From Microbacterium saccharophilum (lineage in GTDB: Bacteria > Actinomycetota > Actinomycetes > Actinomycetales > Microbacteriaceae): 64,000 nt of DNA. The stretch's first letter is position 1; each line of letters opens with the position of its first letter. Below, one piece after another: positions 35,977 to 46,503 of the stretch. The notes beneath the pieces were generated by a model. That model saw only the letters and a list, made by a program, of their open reading frames with translations, did not search any database and was not told the DNA's origin. Made by a program: the position numbers and the translations under genes. Location: NCBI RefSeq assembly GCF_007992455.1, contig NZ_BKAH01000001.1:1-64000 (forward strand), in the 5' to 3' direction.

Positions 35977-37158
35977 CGAGCGGGCGGCTGACCGGGCGCC
36001 GGATGCGACGGCCCGCGCGTATGCGTCCGGAAGCGCGGCGACGAGCGCGTCGACGTCGGCGGCGGACGAGGTGCGGCCGAGGGTGAGGCGCAGGACCGAC
36101 CGTGCCGCGCGCTCGTCGCGCCCGAGCGCCAGCACGACGTGCGAGGGCTCGGTGACCCCGGCCTGGCAGGCCGACCCGGTGGAGACGGAGATCCCGCGCT
36201 GGTCGAGGAGGAACAGCAGCGTCTCCCCCGCCGCCCCGGGGAAGTGCACATGCGCGTTGCCAGGCAGGCGCCGGTCGGGGTCGCCGAGCAGCTCCGCTTC
36301 CGGCACGGCCCGGCGGATGCCGTCGATGAGCCGGCGGCGGAGGGCGACGAGTCGCTCCGCCTCGGCGGCCCGCTCGGTGACGGAGGCCTCCAGCGCGGCG
36401 GCGAAGGCCGCCGCTCCCGCGACGTCCTGGGTTCCGGAGCGGAGGCCGCGCTGCTGCCCGCCGCCGTGGACGAGCGCCGTCAGCCGGGCGTGGCGCGACA
36501 CCACGAGGGCACCGGTCCCGACGGTCGCGCCGACCTTGTGACCGGAGACGCTCAGCGCGACGAGGCCGTGCGGTGCGGCGCCCGGCCCGCGCCAGCGCCC
36601 GAACGCCACGTCGAGGTGCCCGGCGGCGCCCACGGCATCCAGATGCAGCGGCACCCCGGCCTCGGCGGCGGCCGCCGCCAGGGCGGCGGCGTCGTTGACG
36701 GTCCCGACCTCGTTGTTGGCGACGAGCGCCGTCGCAAGCGCCGCGCCGGGCAGCGCCGCCGCGAACGAGGCGGAGCCGATGGCGCCGAACGCGTCGAGGG
36801 GGACCGGGCGGATGACCGCGGACTGCGCGCTCTCCAGCCACCGCACGGCATCCCACGTCGCATGGTGCTCCCCGTCCGGGAGCACGACGGCAGCCGTGCC
36901 GGCGCCGCGCGACCACCAGAGGCCCTTGAGCGCGAGGTTGACCGCCTCCGTGCCGCCGGAGGTGAGGACGACCTCGATCGGATCGCAGTCCAGGGCGGCG
37001 GCGATCCGCTCGCGGGCATCCTCCAGGACGCGGCGGGCCTCCTGGCCGGAGCCGTGCACCGAGGAGGCATTCCCGGTGATCTCGGTGGCCGCGAGCCATG
37101 CGGCGCGGGCTTCGGGCCGGAGCGGCGTCGTGGCCGCGTGGTCGAGGTAGACGGTCAT
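35974..37158 (-). CDS. Cysteine desulfurase (IscS/NifS family)
   Basis: 394 residues. PLP enzyme that takes sulfur from cysteine. [14 protein letters not shown] at the N-terminus, [12 protein letters not shown] lysine Lys208 in [12 protein letters not shown], and the sulfur-accepting Cys331 in [12 protein letters not shown]. Next to mnmA and so probably its sulfur donor; no scaffold (IscU/SufU) gene is nearby. ATG at 37158 with GAGGGGAGAG upstream. Divergent from glgX. Confidence 0.95.
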   Translation of the reverse strand: MTVYLDHAATTPLRPEARAAWLAATEITGNASSVHGSGQEARRVLEDARERIAAALDCDPIEVVLTSGGTEAVNLALKGLWWSRGAGTAAVVLPDGEHHATWDAVRWLESAQSAVIRPVPLDAFGAIGSASFAAALPGAALATALVANNEVGTVNDAAALAAAAAEAGVPLHLDAVGAAGHLDVAFGRWRGPGAAPHGLVALSVSGHKVGATVGTGALVVSRHARLTALVHGGGQQRGLRSGTQDVAGAAAFAAALEASVTERAAEAERLVALRRRLIDGIRRAVPEAELLGDPDRRLPGNAHVHFPGAAGETLLFLLDQRGISVSTGSACQAGVTEPSHVVLALGRDERAARSVLRLTLGRTSSAADVDALVAALPDAYARAVASGARSAARS

Positions 37159-37197
37159 CGCTCTCCCCTCGGCGTCACGAACGGCCTGCCGCCTAAC

Positions 37198-37203
37198 TAC
37201 TGT
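37198..37203 (+). promoter_or_regulatory. -10 element of glgX (leaderless)
   Basis: TACTGT with seven bases to the ATG at 37211. Confidence 0.45.
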
Positions 37204-37210
37204 AGAGCGC

Positions 37211-39298
37211 ATGGCCAGCCCGCAGCCGAGTGCTCCCGTCCTCGGCGCCCCCGCGTTCCTCTCCGCGCGCCTCGACGACCTCGGCGTCACGATGCACGAC
37301 GGCGTCGGCACCCTGCGCGTCTGGTCGGGCGCCGCCGACGCCGTCGAACTCGTGCTCTTCGACGCCGTCGACCTGGACTGGATCACCGACACCCGGCCGC
37401 TCGCGCCCGTGGGCGGGGGCGTCTGGGAGGTCACGACCCCGGCGCTGCGGCCCGGCGCCCGCTACGCGATCCGCGTCGGCGGCCCCACCGGCGCGGGCAG
37501 CACGTTCAACCCCGCGACCCTCCTCCTGGAGCCGTACGCGAAGGGACTCGCCTGGGGCGGCCTCGACGACTGGCGCGGCGTCGTCGTCGACACGTCCTTC
37601 GACTGGGGCTCGTCCCGCAAGCCCGCCACGCCCATGGACCGCACCGTCATCTACGAGGCCCACGTGAAGGGCCTCAGCAAGCGGCATCCCGGCATCCCGC
37701 CCGCGCTGCACGGCACGTATGCCGGCCTCGCGCACCCCGCCATGATCGAGCACCTCCTCTCGCTCGGCGTGACGGCCGTCGAGCTCCTTCCCGTGCACGC
37801 GTTCAGCACCGAGCCACGGCTGCTCAACCTCGGGCTGCTGAACTACTGGGGCTACAACACGCTGAACTTCTTCACACCGCACATCGGCTACGCGAGCGCG
37901 CAGAGCCGCGCCGGCGGACCGGATGCGGTGCTGCGCGAGTTCAAGGGCATGGTCAAGCTCCTGCACGAAGCCGGCCTCGAGGTCATCCTCGACGTGGTCT
38001 ACAACCACACCGCGGAGCTCGAGCTGGGCGGTCCGCGGACGAGCCTGCGCGGCATCGACAACCGCGCCTACTACCGCCAGCACGACGACGGCGCCTACAT
38101 CGACGTCACGGGCTGCGGCAACTCCCTCAACACCGCGACGGATGCGGCGTCCCGCCTCGTGCTCGATTCGCTGCGGTACTGGGCGAACGACGTCCAGGTG
38201 GACGGCTTCCGGTTCGACCTCGCGCCGACGCTGGGACGGGACGGCGACCATGTGTTCACTCCGGATCACCCGCTGCTGCGCGCGATCGTCGAGGATCCCC
38301 TGCTCGACGGGGTCAAGAAGATCGCCGAGCCCTGGGACGTGGGGATGGGCGGCTGGCAGACCGGCAACTTCGGCGACGGCTGGTCGGAGTGGAACGATCG
38401 ATACCGCGACCGGGTGCGCAACTTCTGGCTGAGCGACGTGGACTACGCCCGCCGCGCATCCACGGCACCGGTCGGCATCGGCGGTTTCGCGCACCGGCTG
38501 GCGGGCTCGGCGAACACCTTCAGCGCGGAGCGCGGGCCCCTGGCCGGCATCAACTTCGTGACGGCGCACGACGGGTTCACGCTGCGAGACCTCGTCTCGT
38601 ACGACGTCAAGCACAACATGGGCAACGGCGAGCACAACCGCGACGGCGCCGACACGAACCGCTCGTTCAACCACGGCGCGGAGGGTCCGACCGACGACCC
38701 GGCCATCCTCGCGACGCGCCGCAAGGCGATGCGGAACCTGCTCGGCACCCTCCTGCTCTCCGCGGGCGTACCGATGATCACCGCGGGCGACGAGTTCGGG
38801 CGCACGCAGCGCGGCAACAACAACGCGTACTGCCACGACTCCGCGCTCACCTGGCTGGCGTGGGACCACGCGCCGTGGCAGGAGGACCTGTTCGCGCACG
38901 TCCAGCGGCTGCTGCAGGTGCGGCGGGAGAACCCGGCGCTGCGTCCGACGCGGTTCGCGCACGAGGAGCGGGCCGTGCCGAGCGCCTCGGTCATCGACTG
39001 GTACGACGAGCACGGCGAGACGATGTCCATCGAACGGTGGACCAACCCGGCGCACCGCACACTGCAGTACGACGCCCGCTCCACCCCCGAGCTGGAGGAC
39101 CCCAACCGGATCCTCCTCATCGTCCACGGCGACGAATCGCCCATCACGGTGACGCTCCCCCGGATCCCGGGTGTGGCCCGATTCGTGCCCCTGTGGTCGA
39201 GCATGGACGAGCGCCCCGCCGACGATGGCGACCCGCTCGCACCGGGCGAGACCGTGCTGATCCCGGGCACCGCGATGCGGCTCTTCCGCGCCGAGTGA
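37211..39298 (+). CDS. glgX: Glycogen debranching enzyme GlgX
   Basis: 695 residues. CBM48/isoamylase N-terminal domain, then a GH13 barrel. Catalytic Asp336 in VDGFRFDLAP, acid/base Glu373 in KIAEPWDVG, and TAHDGFTL with the transition-state His-Asp. The lid stretch LLNYWGYNTLNFFTPH is typical. Cleaves alpha-1,6 branches of short outer chains of glycogen. Separated by 58 bases and a separate leaderless promoter from glgE-glgB; together they remodel alpha-glucan. Confidence 0.95.
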   Translation: MASPQPSAPVLGAPAFLSARLDDLGVTMHDGVGTLRVWSGAADAVELVLFDAVDLDWITDTRPLAPVGGGVWEVTTPALRPGARYAIRVGGPTGAGSTFNPATLLLEPYAKGLAWGGLDDWRGVVVDTSFDWGSSRKPATPMDRTVIYEAHVKGLSKRHPGIPPALHGTYAGLAHPAMIEHLLSLGVTAVELLPVHAFSTEPRLLNLGLLNYWGYNTLNFFTPHIGYASAQSRAGGPDAVLREFKGMVKLLHEAGLEVILDVVYNHTAELELGGPRTSLRGIDNRAYYRQHDDGAYIDVTGCGNSLNTATDAASRLVLDSLRYWANDVQVDGFRFDLAPTLGRDGDHVFTPDHPLLRAIVEDPLLDGVKKIAEPWDVGMGGWQTGNFGDGWSEWNDRYRDRVRNFWLSDVDYARRASTAPVGIGGFAHRLAGSANTFSAERGPLAGINFVTAHDGFTLRDLVSYDVKHNMGNGEHNRDGADTNRSFNHGAEGPTDDPAILATRRKAMRNLLGTLLLSAGVPMITAGDEFGRTQRGNNNAYCHDSALTWLAWDHAPWQEDLFAHVQRLLQVRRENPALRPTRFAHEERAVPSASVIDWYDEHGETMSIERWTNPAHRTLQYDARSTPELEDPNRILLIVHGDESPITVTLPRIPGVARFVPLWSSMDERPADDGDPLAPGETVLIPGTAMRLFRAE

Positions 39299-39344
39299 AC
39301 CCGCGGCTCGCCGCCGCGGCTGTCGTCCGCAGACGCAACGGCGG

Positions 39345-39350
39345 TAGGTT
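39345..39350 (+). promoter_or_regulatory. -10 element of glgE (leaderless)
   Basis: TAGGTT with six bases to the GTG at 39357. Confidence 0.5.
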
Positions 39351-39356
39351 CGATGG

Positions 39357-41441
39357 GTGGCCACGACGACGCGTTCCTCCGCCCCTGCCTCCGTGCGAAG
39401 CGACGGTCAGATCCCGTTGCGGCCGGCCGGCGCCGCAGCCCCGCCCGCCGACGCGGTGGCGGGGCGCATCCCCCTGAGCCTCGCCCGGCCGAGCGTTCCG
39501 GGAGGCCTGTACCGTCCGAAGGCGGTCACGGGAGAGGCGGTGCCGTTCGGCGTCACGGCCTACCGCGAGGGTCACGACATCATCGGCGTCCACGTGCGCC
39601 TCTTCGCCCCGTCCGGCGAGGAGACGCTGCACCGCCTGACGGCGCTGCACGACGGCTTCGACCGGTGGCGGACCCTCGTCGCTCCGCTCGAGCAGGGCGT
39701 CTGGCGCTTCCGCTTCGAGTCGTTCGGCGATGACTTCGCGACATGGGAGCACGCCGCCGACCTGAAGATCGCCGCCGGCGTCGACGCGCCGCTCATGCGG
39801 GAGATGGGCGCGGCGCTGTTCGACCGGGCGGCTGCCGAGAGCGCGCGGCCGGCCGCCGAACGGCGCGCCCTGGCCGCCGCATCCGCCACCCTGCGGGACA
39901 CGTCCGTCGACGACGACGCGGCGCTCCTCGTCGTCCGCGACCCCACCATCGCGCGCTTCTTCGCCGACCGGCCGCTGCAGTCCCTCGTGACCGTCGGCCC
40001 CGACCTCGAGCTGCTCGTGGAGCGGGAGCGCGCCGGCGTCGGCGCCTGGTACGAGTTCTTCCCGCGCTCGGAGGGCGCGCGGCGGCTCAAGGACGGCACG
40101 ATCCGCAGCGGGACGTTCCGGACGGCGGTCAAGCGCCTCCCCGCCGTCGCCGCCATGGGGTTCGACGTCCTGTACCTGCCGCCCATCCATCCGATCGGCG
40201 AGCAGAACCGCAAGGGACCGAACAACACCCTGACCGCCGGGCCCGGCGACCCCGGCTCGCCGTGGGCCATCGGCTCCGCCGCGGGCGGCCACGACACCGT
40301 CCATCCCGACCTCGGCACCCTCGCGGACTTCCGCGCGTTCGTACGCGCGGCGCGCGCGGAGGGCCTGGAGGTCGCCCTCGACCTCGCCCTGCAGGCCGCC
40401 CCCGACCACCCGTGGGTCACGAGCCACCCGGAGTGGTTCACGACGCTCCCGGACGGCTCCATCGCGTTCGCGGAGAACCCCCCGAAGAAGTACCAGGACA
40501 TCTACCCGGTCAACTTCGACAACGACCCGGACGGCATCCGCGCCGAAGTGCTGCGCATCGTCCGGCACTGGATCGCCCAGGGGGTGAAGATCTTCCGCGT
40601 CGACAACCCGCACACCAAGCCCCTGCAGTTCTGGGAGTGGCTCATCCGGACCGTGAACGCAGAGGAGCCCGACGTCGTCTTCCTCGCCGAGGCCTTCACA
40701 CGACCCGCCCCGCTGCAGGGGCTCGCGATGGCCGGCTTCCAGCAGAGCTACTCGTACTTCACCTGGCGGAACACGAAGGCCGAGCTGGAGGAGTTCCTCG
40801 GCTGGATCTCGGATGAGACCGCCGACTTCATGCGGCCGAACCTCTTCGTCAACACCCCCGACATCCTCACGGAGTACCTGCAGTACGGCGGCCGCCCGGC
40901 CTACAAGATCCGCGCCGCGATCGCGGCGACCGGTGCCGGGTCCTACGGCGTCTACGCCGGCTACGAGCTGTTCGAGAACGTGGCGCGGCCCGGTTCCGAG
41001 GAGAACATCGACAACGAGAAGTACGAGTACAAGCTGCGGGACTGGGCCGCGGCCGAGGCCTCCGGCGACTCCCTCGCCACGTACCTGCGTCGGCTGAACG
41101 AGATCCGTCGCGCGCACCCGGCCGTCCGGCAGCTGCGCGGCCTCAGCATCCACTGGAGCGACGACGAGGCGATCCTCGTGTACGTCAAGCACCTCCCCGC
41201 GGCGCTGTCGCCGACCGGCGAGTCCGACACGATCATCGTCGTCGCGAACGTCGACCCGCACTCCACCCGCCAGACCACCGTCCACATCGACTCGTCCGAG
41301 TTCGGTGTCCCGCGCGGCCACGACTACGACGTCGAGGATCTGCTCACGGGGGCACGGTGGACCTGGAACCAGGACAACTTCGTCCGACTCGACGCGTTCG
41401 CCGAGCCCGTCCACATCCTCCACGTCAAGGGGCACCGATGA
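39357..41441 (+). CDS. glgE: Maltose-1-phosphate maltosyltransferase GlgE
   Basis: 694 residues. Transfers maltosyl units from alpha-maltose 1-phosphate to linear alpha-1,4-glucan in the cytoplasm. An N-terminal domain specific to GlgE, then the GH13 barrel with [18 protein letters not shown]. Nucleophile Asp416 (RVDNPHTKP), acid/base Glu445 (FLAEAFTRP) and Asp502 (VNTPDIL) are all present, and [10 protein letters not shown] is a family mark. GTG start right after the promoter. Its stop overlaps the glgB ATG (ATGA). No TreS, Pep2 or GlgM gene is in the window to make its substrate. Confidence 0.96.
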   Translation: MATTTRSSAPASVRSDGQIPLRPAGAAAPPADAVAGRIPLSLARPSVPGGLYRPKAVTGEAVPFGVTAYREGHDIIGVHVRLFAPSGEETLHRLTALHDGFDRWRTLVAPLEQGVWRFRFESFGDDFATWEHAADLKIAAGVDAPLMREMGAALFDRAAAESARPAAERRALAAASATLRDTSVDDDAALLVVRDPTIARFFADRPLQSLVTVGPDLELLVERERAGVGAWYEFFPRSEGARRLKDGTIRSGTFRTAVKRLPAVAAMGFDVLYLPPIHPIGEQNRKGPNNTLTAGPGDPGSPWAIGSAAGGHDTVHPDLGTLADFRAFVRAARAEGLEVALDLALQAAPDHPWVTSHPEWFTTLPDGSIAFAENPPKKYQDIYPVNFDNDPDGIRAEVLRIVRHWIAQGVKIFRVDNPHTKPLQFWEWLIRTVNAEEPDVVFLAEAFTRPAPLQGLAMAGFQQSYSYFTWRNTKAELEEFLGWISDETADFMRPNLFVNTPDILTEYLQYGGRPAYKIRAAIAATGAGSYGVYAGYELFENVARPGSEENIDNEKYEYKLRDWAAAEASGDSLATYLRRLNEIRRAHPAVRQLRGLSIHWSDDEAILVYVKHLPAALSPTGESDTIIVVANVDPHSTRQTTVHIDSSEFGVPRGHDYDVEDLLTGARWTWNQDNFVRLDAFAEPVHILHVKGHR

Positions 41442-43594
41442 ACCGACCGTCCGACTCCGTCCTCGACACCGTGGCGGCGGGCTCCTACTTCGCCCCGCAC
41501 GACATCCTGGGGCCGCACGAGGAGGGCGACGGCTGGCTCATCCGCGCCCGCCGGCCCTTCGCGAAGACCGTGACGGCGGTCCTCGACGACGCCTCCGAAG
41601 TCGAGCTCGCCCACGTCCGCAGCGGCGTGTGGGAGGGCCGCACCGCGGCCCAGCCGCACGCGTACGACCTCGTCGCCACGTACGACGGCGGACCGGACCA
41701 CCGCGCCGACGACCCGTACCGGCACCTGCCGACGCTCGGCGAGCTCGACATCCACCTCATCCGGGAAGGACGTCACGAGCAGCTCTGGCAGGTGCTCGGC
41801 GCCCACGTGCGCCACTTCGCCGGCGTCGACGGGGTGTCCTTCGCCGTCTGGGCCCCCAACGCCCGTGCGGTCCGCGTCACCGGCGACTTCAACTCCTGGG
41901 ACGGCGCCGGCCACGCGATGCGTTCCATGGGCTCGAGTGGGATCTGGGAGCTCTTCGTCCCAGGCCTGTCCGCCGGCACCGCCTACAAGTACGAGATCCT
42001 CACCGAGGGCGGCGCGTGGGTGCAGAAGGCCGACCCGATGGCGCAGTGGGCCGAGGTGCCCCCCGCGACCGCGTCGGTCGTGACGGAGAGCGGCTACACG
42101 TGGGCCGATGACGAGTGGATGACGGCGCGCGCGTCGCAGAGCCCGCTGGACAAGCCGATGTCGACCTACGAGGTGCACCTGGGCTCGTGGCGCCCGGGCC
42201 TCGGCTATCGGGACGCGGCCGACCCTCTCGTCGACTACGTCCTCGCGCAGGGCTTCACCCACGTCGAGTTCATGCCGCTCGCGGAGCATCCGTTCGGCGG
42301 GTCGTGGGGATACCAGGTGAGCGGCTACTACGCCCCGACCAGCCGCTTCGGCACTCCGGACGACCTCCGCTACCTCATCGACCGCCTGCATCAGGCCGGC
42401 ATCGGGGTCATCATGGACTGGGTCCCCGGGCACTTCCCGAAGGACGAGTTCGCCCTCGCCCGCTTCGATGGGCGGGCGCTGTACGAGCACGCCGACCCGC
42501 GCCGCGGCGAGCACCGCGACTGGGGCACGCTGATCTTCGACTACGGCCGCAGCGAGGTCCGCAACTTCCTCGTCGCGAACGCCCTGTACTGGCTCGAGGA
42601 GTTCCACGTCGACGGTCTGCGGGTGGATGCCGTGGCATCCATGCTGTACCTCGACTACTCCCGCGAAGCCGGCGAGTGGGAGCCGAACGTGCACGGCGGC
42701 CGGGAGAACCTGGAGGCGCTCGCGTTCCTGCAGGAGGTCAACGCGACCGCCTACAAGCGCTACCCGGGCATCGCGATGATCGCCGAGGAGTCCACGAGCT
42801 TCCCCGGCGTCACCGCCCCGACGTCGCAGGGCGGCCTCGGGTTCGGCTTCAAGTGGAACATGGGCTGGATGAACGACTCGCTCGTGTACATGAAGCGCGA
42901 CCCCATGTACCGATCGCACCACGAGGGCGAGCTGTCCTTCTCGTTCGTCTACGCTTTCACCGAGAACTTCGTCCTCCCGATCAGTCACGACGAGGTCGTG
43001 CACGGCAAAGGCACGCTGTTCACCCGGATGCCGGGCGACCACTGGCAGAAGCTCGCGAACATGCGCGCCTACCTCGCGTACATGTGGGGTCATCCGGGCA
43101 AGCAGCTGCTGTTCATGGGCCAGGAGTTCGGCCAGCTGTCGGAGTGGTCCGAGGGCCGGGGCCTGGACTGGTGGATCCTCGACCAGCCGCCGCACCGCCA
43201 GCTGCACGACTTCGTCGCCGCGCTGAACCGCGTGTACCGCGACAACGCGCCGCTGTGGGCGCGGGACAGCGACGGGGACGCGTTCCAGCGTCTGGGCGCT
43301 CCCGCATGGAACCCGAACGTCATCGCCTTCGCGCGCCGCGACCACCACGGCAACACCGTGGCGGTCGTCTGCAACTTCTCCGGCGCCCCCATCCACGATT
43401 TCGCCCTCGACCTCCCCGAAGCCGGGGAGTGGTCGGAGCTGCTGAACTCGGACGCGCAGATCTACGGCGGCTCCGGCGTCGGCAACATGGGGACGGTGCA
43501 CGCCGACGGCAGCGGCCGCGCGCACATGGTCCTGCCGCCCCTGGGCGTGCTGTGGCTCGGCCACCGGACCGCGGCCGGCGACGACGCGGTGTAG
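41438..43594 (+). CDS. glgB: 1,4-alpha-glucan branching enzyme GlgB
   Basis: 718 residues. Introduces alpha-1,6 branches. Two N-terminal beta domains (the second CBM48: [22 protein letters not shown]), GH13_9 barrel with nucleophile Asp397 ([17 protein letters not shown]), Glu450 ([11 protein letters not shown]) and [13 protein letters not shown], and a C-terminal beta domain. Translationally coupled to glgE, the usual partner in the GlgE pathway. Converges on the thioredoxin-like gene nine bases on. Confidence 0.97.
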   Translation: MNRPSDSVLDTVAAGSYFAPHDILGPHEEGDGWLIRARRPFAKTVTAVLDDASEVELAHVRSGVWEGRTAAQPHAYDLVATYDGGPDHRADDPYRHLPTLGELDIHLIREGRHEQLWQVLGAHVRHFAGVDGVSFAVWAPNARAVRVTGDFNSWDGAGHAMRSMGSSGIWELFVPGLSAGTAYKYEILTEGGAWVQKADPMAQWAEVPPATASVVTESGYTWADDEWMTARASQSPLDKPMSTYEVHLGSWRPGLGYRDAADPLVDYVLAQGFTHVEFMPLAEHPFGGSWGYQVSGYYAPTSRFGTPDDLRYLIDRLHQAGIGVIMDWVPGHFPKDEFALARFDGRALYEHADPRRGEHRDWGTLIFDYGRSEVRNFLVANALYWLEEFHVDGLRVDAVASMLYLDYSREAGEWEPNVHGGRENLEALAFLQEVNATAYKRYPGIAMIAEESTSFPGVTAPTSQGGLGFGFKWNMGWMNDSLVYMKRDPMYRSHHEGELSFSFVYAFTENFVLPISHDEVVHGKGTLFTRMPGDHWQKLANMRAYLAYMWGHPGKQLLFMGQEFGQLSEWSEGRGLDWWILDQPPHRQLHDFVAALNRVYRDNAPLWARDSDGDAFQRLGAPAWNPNVIAFARRDHHGNTVAVVCNFSGAPIHDFALDLPEAGEWSELLNSDAQIYGGSGVGNMGTVHADGSGRAHMVLPPLGVLWLGHRTAAGDDAV

Positions 43595-43603
43595 AAGAGC
43601 GCT

Positions 43604-44545
43604 CTAGAAGAGCAGGCTGGAGAGCCGGCCCCGCGCGCGGATGACGCGGGGGTCGGCGGTGCCGATCAGGCCGAACAGCTCGAGGAGGCGCTCGCGCACG
43701 GGGGCGCGCTCGTCGCCCGGGAGCGACGCGAACAGGTCGAGCAGACGATCGAACGCGTCCTCGACGTGGCCGCCGGCCAGGTCGAGGTCGGCGACCGTGA
43801 ACTGGGCGGGGATGTCGGTCGGCGCGGCCGCGGCGGCGGCGCGGGCGGCCTGCAGGTCGACGCCCTGGATGCGCTCCAGGAGGCGGACCTGCCCGAGACC
43901 GGCGCGCGCGTCCTCGTCCCGCGGATTCTCCGCGAGAGCCCGCTCGTAGGCGGCGACGGCGCGCGTGTAATCGCCGGCTTCGATGGCGTCGAACGCCTCG
44001 AGATGCAGCGGCGGGAGCTGCGGCTCCTCGGCATCCGTCTCCGGCGCGTCCCCGACGGGGACGGTGCCGGTCACTCCGTGCTGAGCGGCGAGCTGGAGCA
44101 GCTGCGCGAACACCTCGCGCACCTGCTGTTCCGGGACCGCGCCCGTGAACAGGGGAACCGGCTGGCCGGCGATGAGCGCGACCACCATCGGGATCGACTG
44201 CGCCCGGAAACCCTGCGCGAGCTGCGGGTTCGCGTCGACATCGACCTTCGCGAGGACGAGCCGGCCGCCGAGCTCTGCCACGACCTTCTCGAGGATGGGG
44301 CTCAGCTGCTTGCACGGCCCGCACCACTCGGCCCAGAGGTCCACGACGACCGGGACGGAGCGGGACAGCTCCAGGACCTGCCCGAACGTCTCGTCGGTCG
44401 CGTCGAACACGAGCGACGGGACCGCGCCGGACGGCGCGCCATCGGAGGCCGCACCGGCGGCCTGGGCGGGCTGGGCTGCCCGCGCTCGGAGAGTGGACAG
44501 GTCGACGGCGCCGCGGAGGACGGCGCCGGGAGCGATGTCGCTCAC
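43604..44545 (-). CDS. Thioredoxin-domain/TPR protein (YbbN/CnoX-like co-chaperone)
   Basis: 313 residues. Thioredoxin fold at about 45-150 with the active site WCGPCK (Cys75, Cys78), followed by TPR-like helices (YTRAVAAYERALAENPRDEDARAGLGQ). Actinobacterial relatives keep the CxxC, unlike E. coli YbbN (SxxC), so redox activity is likely. Role: co-chaperone or holdase under oxidative stress. GTG start at 44545 overlaps the stop of the upstream membrane protein, so they are coupled. The gap to glgB contains a doubled TAGAAGAGC. Confidence 0.9.
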   Translation of the reverse strand: MSDIAPGAVLRGAVDLSTLRARAAQPAQAAGAASDGAPSGAVPSLVFDATDETFGQVLELSRSVPVVVDLWAEWCGPCKQLSPILEKVVAELGGRLVLAKVDVDANPQLAQGFRAQSIPMVVALIAGQPVPLFTGAVPEQQVREVFAQLLQLAAQHGVTGTVPVGDAPETDAEEPQLPPLHLEAFDAIEAGDYTRAVAAYERALAENPRDEDARAGLGQVRLLERIQGVDLQAARAAAAAAPTDIPAQFTVADLDLAGGHVEDAFDRLLDLFASLPGDERAPVRERLLELFGLIGTADPRVIRARGRLSSLLF

Positions 44546-46341
44546 TGATTCACCACCTTGGCAGAGAGGATGTTGGACGAATAGCCCAGGAACCGGATGC
44601 TCTCGCTGGAGCTCTGGGCGGGAACGAAGAAGAAGAGCTGGTCGGCGAAGGTCGTCGTGAAGCCGGTGGCGGACTGCGTCACACCGGCGAGGGTCTTCAC
44701 GATCGGGTTCGAGTCGACCTTGATGACGGCGTCGGCGTTCGTGGGGGTGACCGTGTCGCTCTCGTTGATCGTGACGGCCACGATCGCGCCGCTGTCGAGC
44801 GTTGCGAGGGCGACGGGGGCCTGCGTCCCCGCCGTGGCCGCGAACGTCAGCTTCCCGGTCTCCTGCCCCGTCTGGTTGAACTGCTCGAGCCGCCCGGCTC
44901 GGTCCCGCGCGACCTCCGCGCGGAACGTGTCGGTGTCCTCGTCGAAGAACGCGGCGAACTCACTGTCGTCGCCGTTGTTGAGGACGTCGGCGTACGCCGT
45001 GGCGATCTGATCCGGCGGGAGGACGAGGAAGGGCGAGTTGGGCTCGACGGCGGTGGCACCGACGTAGTCGGGCGCGACGTTCATGCTGGTGTCCGCGGCG
45101 AGGTTCGCGATGTAGGTGAGCTTGTAGTCGGCCCACGCATCCTCCTGCGACATCGTCATGATCGTGGACTGCTTGTCCTGGGGGTCGTCGACGACCGCCA
45201 TGAACGTCCGCGGCCAGCCGTCGAACGCCTGCGGGAGCACGAGCGAGAGCGGTCCGCTCGGGATCGGGTCGAGCGCGGGGTGGTCGGCGAGCTGGGCGCG
45301 CAGCGTGTAGTTGGTCTCGCGCTCCGCGAGGGCGGGACCCGCGAGCCTGGCCGCCGCGGCGGCGGCATCCTTCGCCTCGTCCGCTGTCGCGACCTGCTCG
45401 GCGACCCGCGTGACGATGCGCTGGGCCTGCGCCTTCGTGACGGCCGGCTGGCCCTGCCCTGCCGGGACGATGACGGTCTCGGTGGGCGTGGGGGTGGGTG
45501 TCCCGCCGAGCTGAGGCCACGCGTCGGCGGTGCAGCCGGTAAACAGCAGCGCGGAGACCGCGACGATGGGGACCGCCGCGAAGGCGCGCTTGCCCGCGGA
45601 GATCCTCCGCCGCGTCGGCGTGGCGCTGATGACGCCCTTGTCGGCCCCCTCGACCGCGAGGTCGATGGGCTCGGTCTGCGCCATCGGCAGGCCCTTGCGG
45701 CGCGGGCCGCGGGAACGGCGCGCGTGGCGGAGACCGAGGATGTAGAGCACGATGCCGGCGGCCATGACGAGGCACCCGCCGACGATGAGCGGACCGGCCC
45801 ACGGGGTCGTGACGCCGGTCGGCCAGGTCAGAGTGAGGCGGGACGGCGCGGGCTGCACGCCGTCGGCCGCCACGAGCAGGCTCATCTCCTCGGGCAGCTG
45901 CAGCGACGTGACGAGCACGTCCTCCTGCTGGAACTCGTCGAGCCACAGGTCGGAGCCCGCCGGGGTGAGGGGGGCCGGTTCGGCGGTCTCCTCGCCCTCG
46001 GCCGGCTCCTCCGGCTCGGGAGCCGCGACGAACTCGGCGACCGGGTCGCCGTCGTCGTCGAGCGTCACGCGCACATGGTCGCTCGTGGCGAGCCACTGGG
46101 TCATGTCCGTCGTGCGCCCGTACGCGGCGAAGATCTCACCGTCGCCCCGCGCGCGGAGCGTCTGCGCGCCGCGGTGGCTGTTCAGGACGCCGCCGTCGAC
46201 GACGATGTACGGAGCGGTCTCGTCGATCTCGATCGCGCGCGTCTCGGTCTCCGGGCCCTGGAACACGGTGCGCTGGGCGATGCCGGCACCGATCATCAGC
46301 GTGGCCAGCACGAAAGCGGCCACAGCCCACACGAAACGCAC
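44542..46341 (-). CDS. Large membrane protein with an internal lipobox-like segment, function unknown
   Basis: 599 residues. TM helix at 2-22; an extracellular domain to about 180 with a Glu/Pro-rich linker (PEPEEPAEGEETAEP); TM helix at 182-204 followed by basic residues; a cytoplasmic loop; then a second export-like segment at 253-269 preceded by RRRISAGKR and ending in LLFTGC (Cys270), a lipoprotein box, with a TPTPTPTE linker and a roughly 300-residue outer domain. It reads like a membrane protein fused to a lipoprotein; an internal Met220 (MAQTEPID) could start the second part. Relatives in Microbacteriaceae are unnamed or mislabelled glycosyltransferase. Coupled to the thioredoxin/TPR gene. 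Confidence 0.75.
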   Translation of the reverse strand: MRFVWAVAAFVLATLMIGAGIAQRTVFQGPETETRAIEIDETAPYIVVDGGVLNSHRGAQTLRARGDGEIFAAYGRTTDMTQWLATSDHVRVTLDDDGDPVAEFVAAPEPEEPAEGEETAEPAPLTPAGSDLWLDEFQQEDVLVTSLQLPEEMSLLVAADGVQPAPSRLTLTWPTGVTTPWAGPLIVGGCLVMAAGIVLYILGLRHARRSRGPRRKGLPMAQTEPIDLAVEGADKGVISATPTRRRISAGKRAFAAVPIVAVSALLFTGCTADAWPQLGGTPTPTPTETVIVPAGQGQPAVTKAQAQRIVTRVAEQVATADEAKDAAAAAARLAGPALAERETNYTLRAQLADHPALDPIPSGPLSLVLPQAFDGWPRTFMAVVDDPQDKQSTIMTMSQEDAWADYKLTYIANLAADTSMNVAPDYVGATAVEPNSPFLVLPPDQIATAYADVLNNGDDSEFAAFFDEDTDTFRAEVARDRAGRLEQFNQTGQETGKLTFAATAGTQAPVALATLDSGAIVAVTINESDTVTPTNADAVIKVDSNPIVKTLAGVTQSATGFTTTFADQLFFFVPAQSSSESIRFLGYSSNILSAKVVNQ

Positions 46342-46503
46342 GAAACGACACCTCTCTGCCTCCGCGGCGCGCGGGGAGGCACAATCGACGTTCCAGACTA
46401 GCGAATACCGGCTGAATGTCGCCCGGGAGCGGGCGAGGCGTCCTCACGGAAGGTGGTCGCGTGCGTATCCTGACAGCACAGAGACCCCCCGGAAAGAGGG
46501 CCC

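Noticed and set aside
36139..39477. A 1112-codon plus-strand frame over the cysteine desulfurase and glgX
   Set aside because: Shadow of two certain genes in other frames; Arg/Pro-rich nonsense without motifs.
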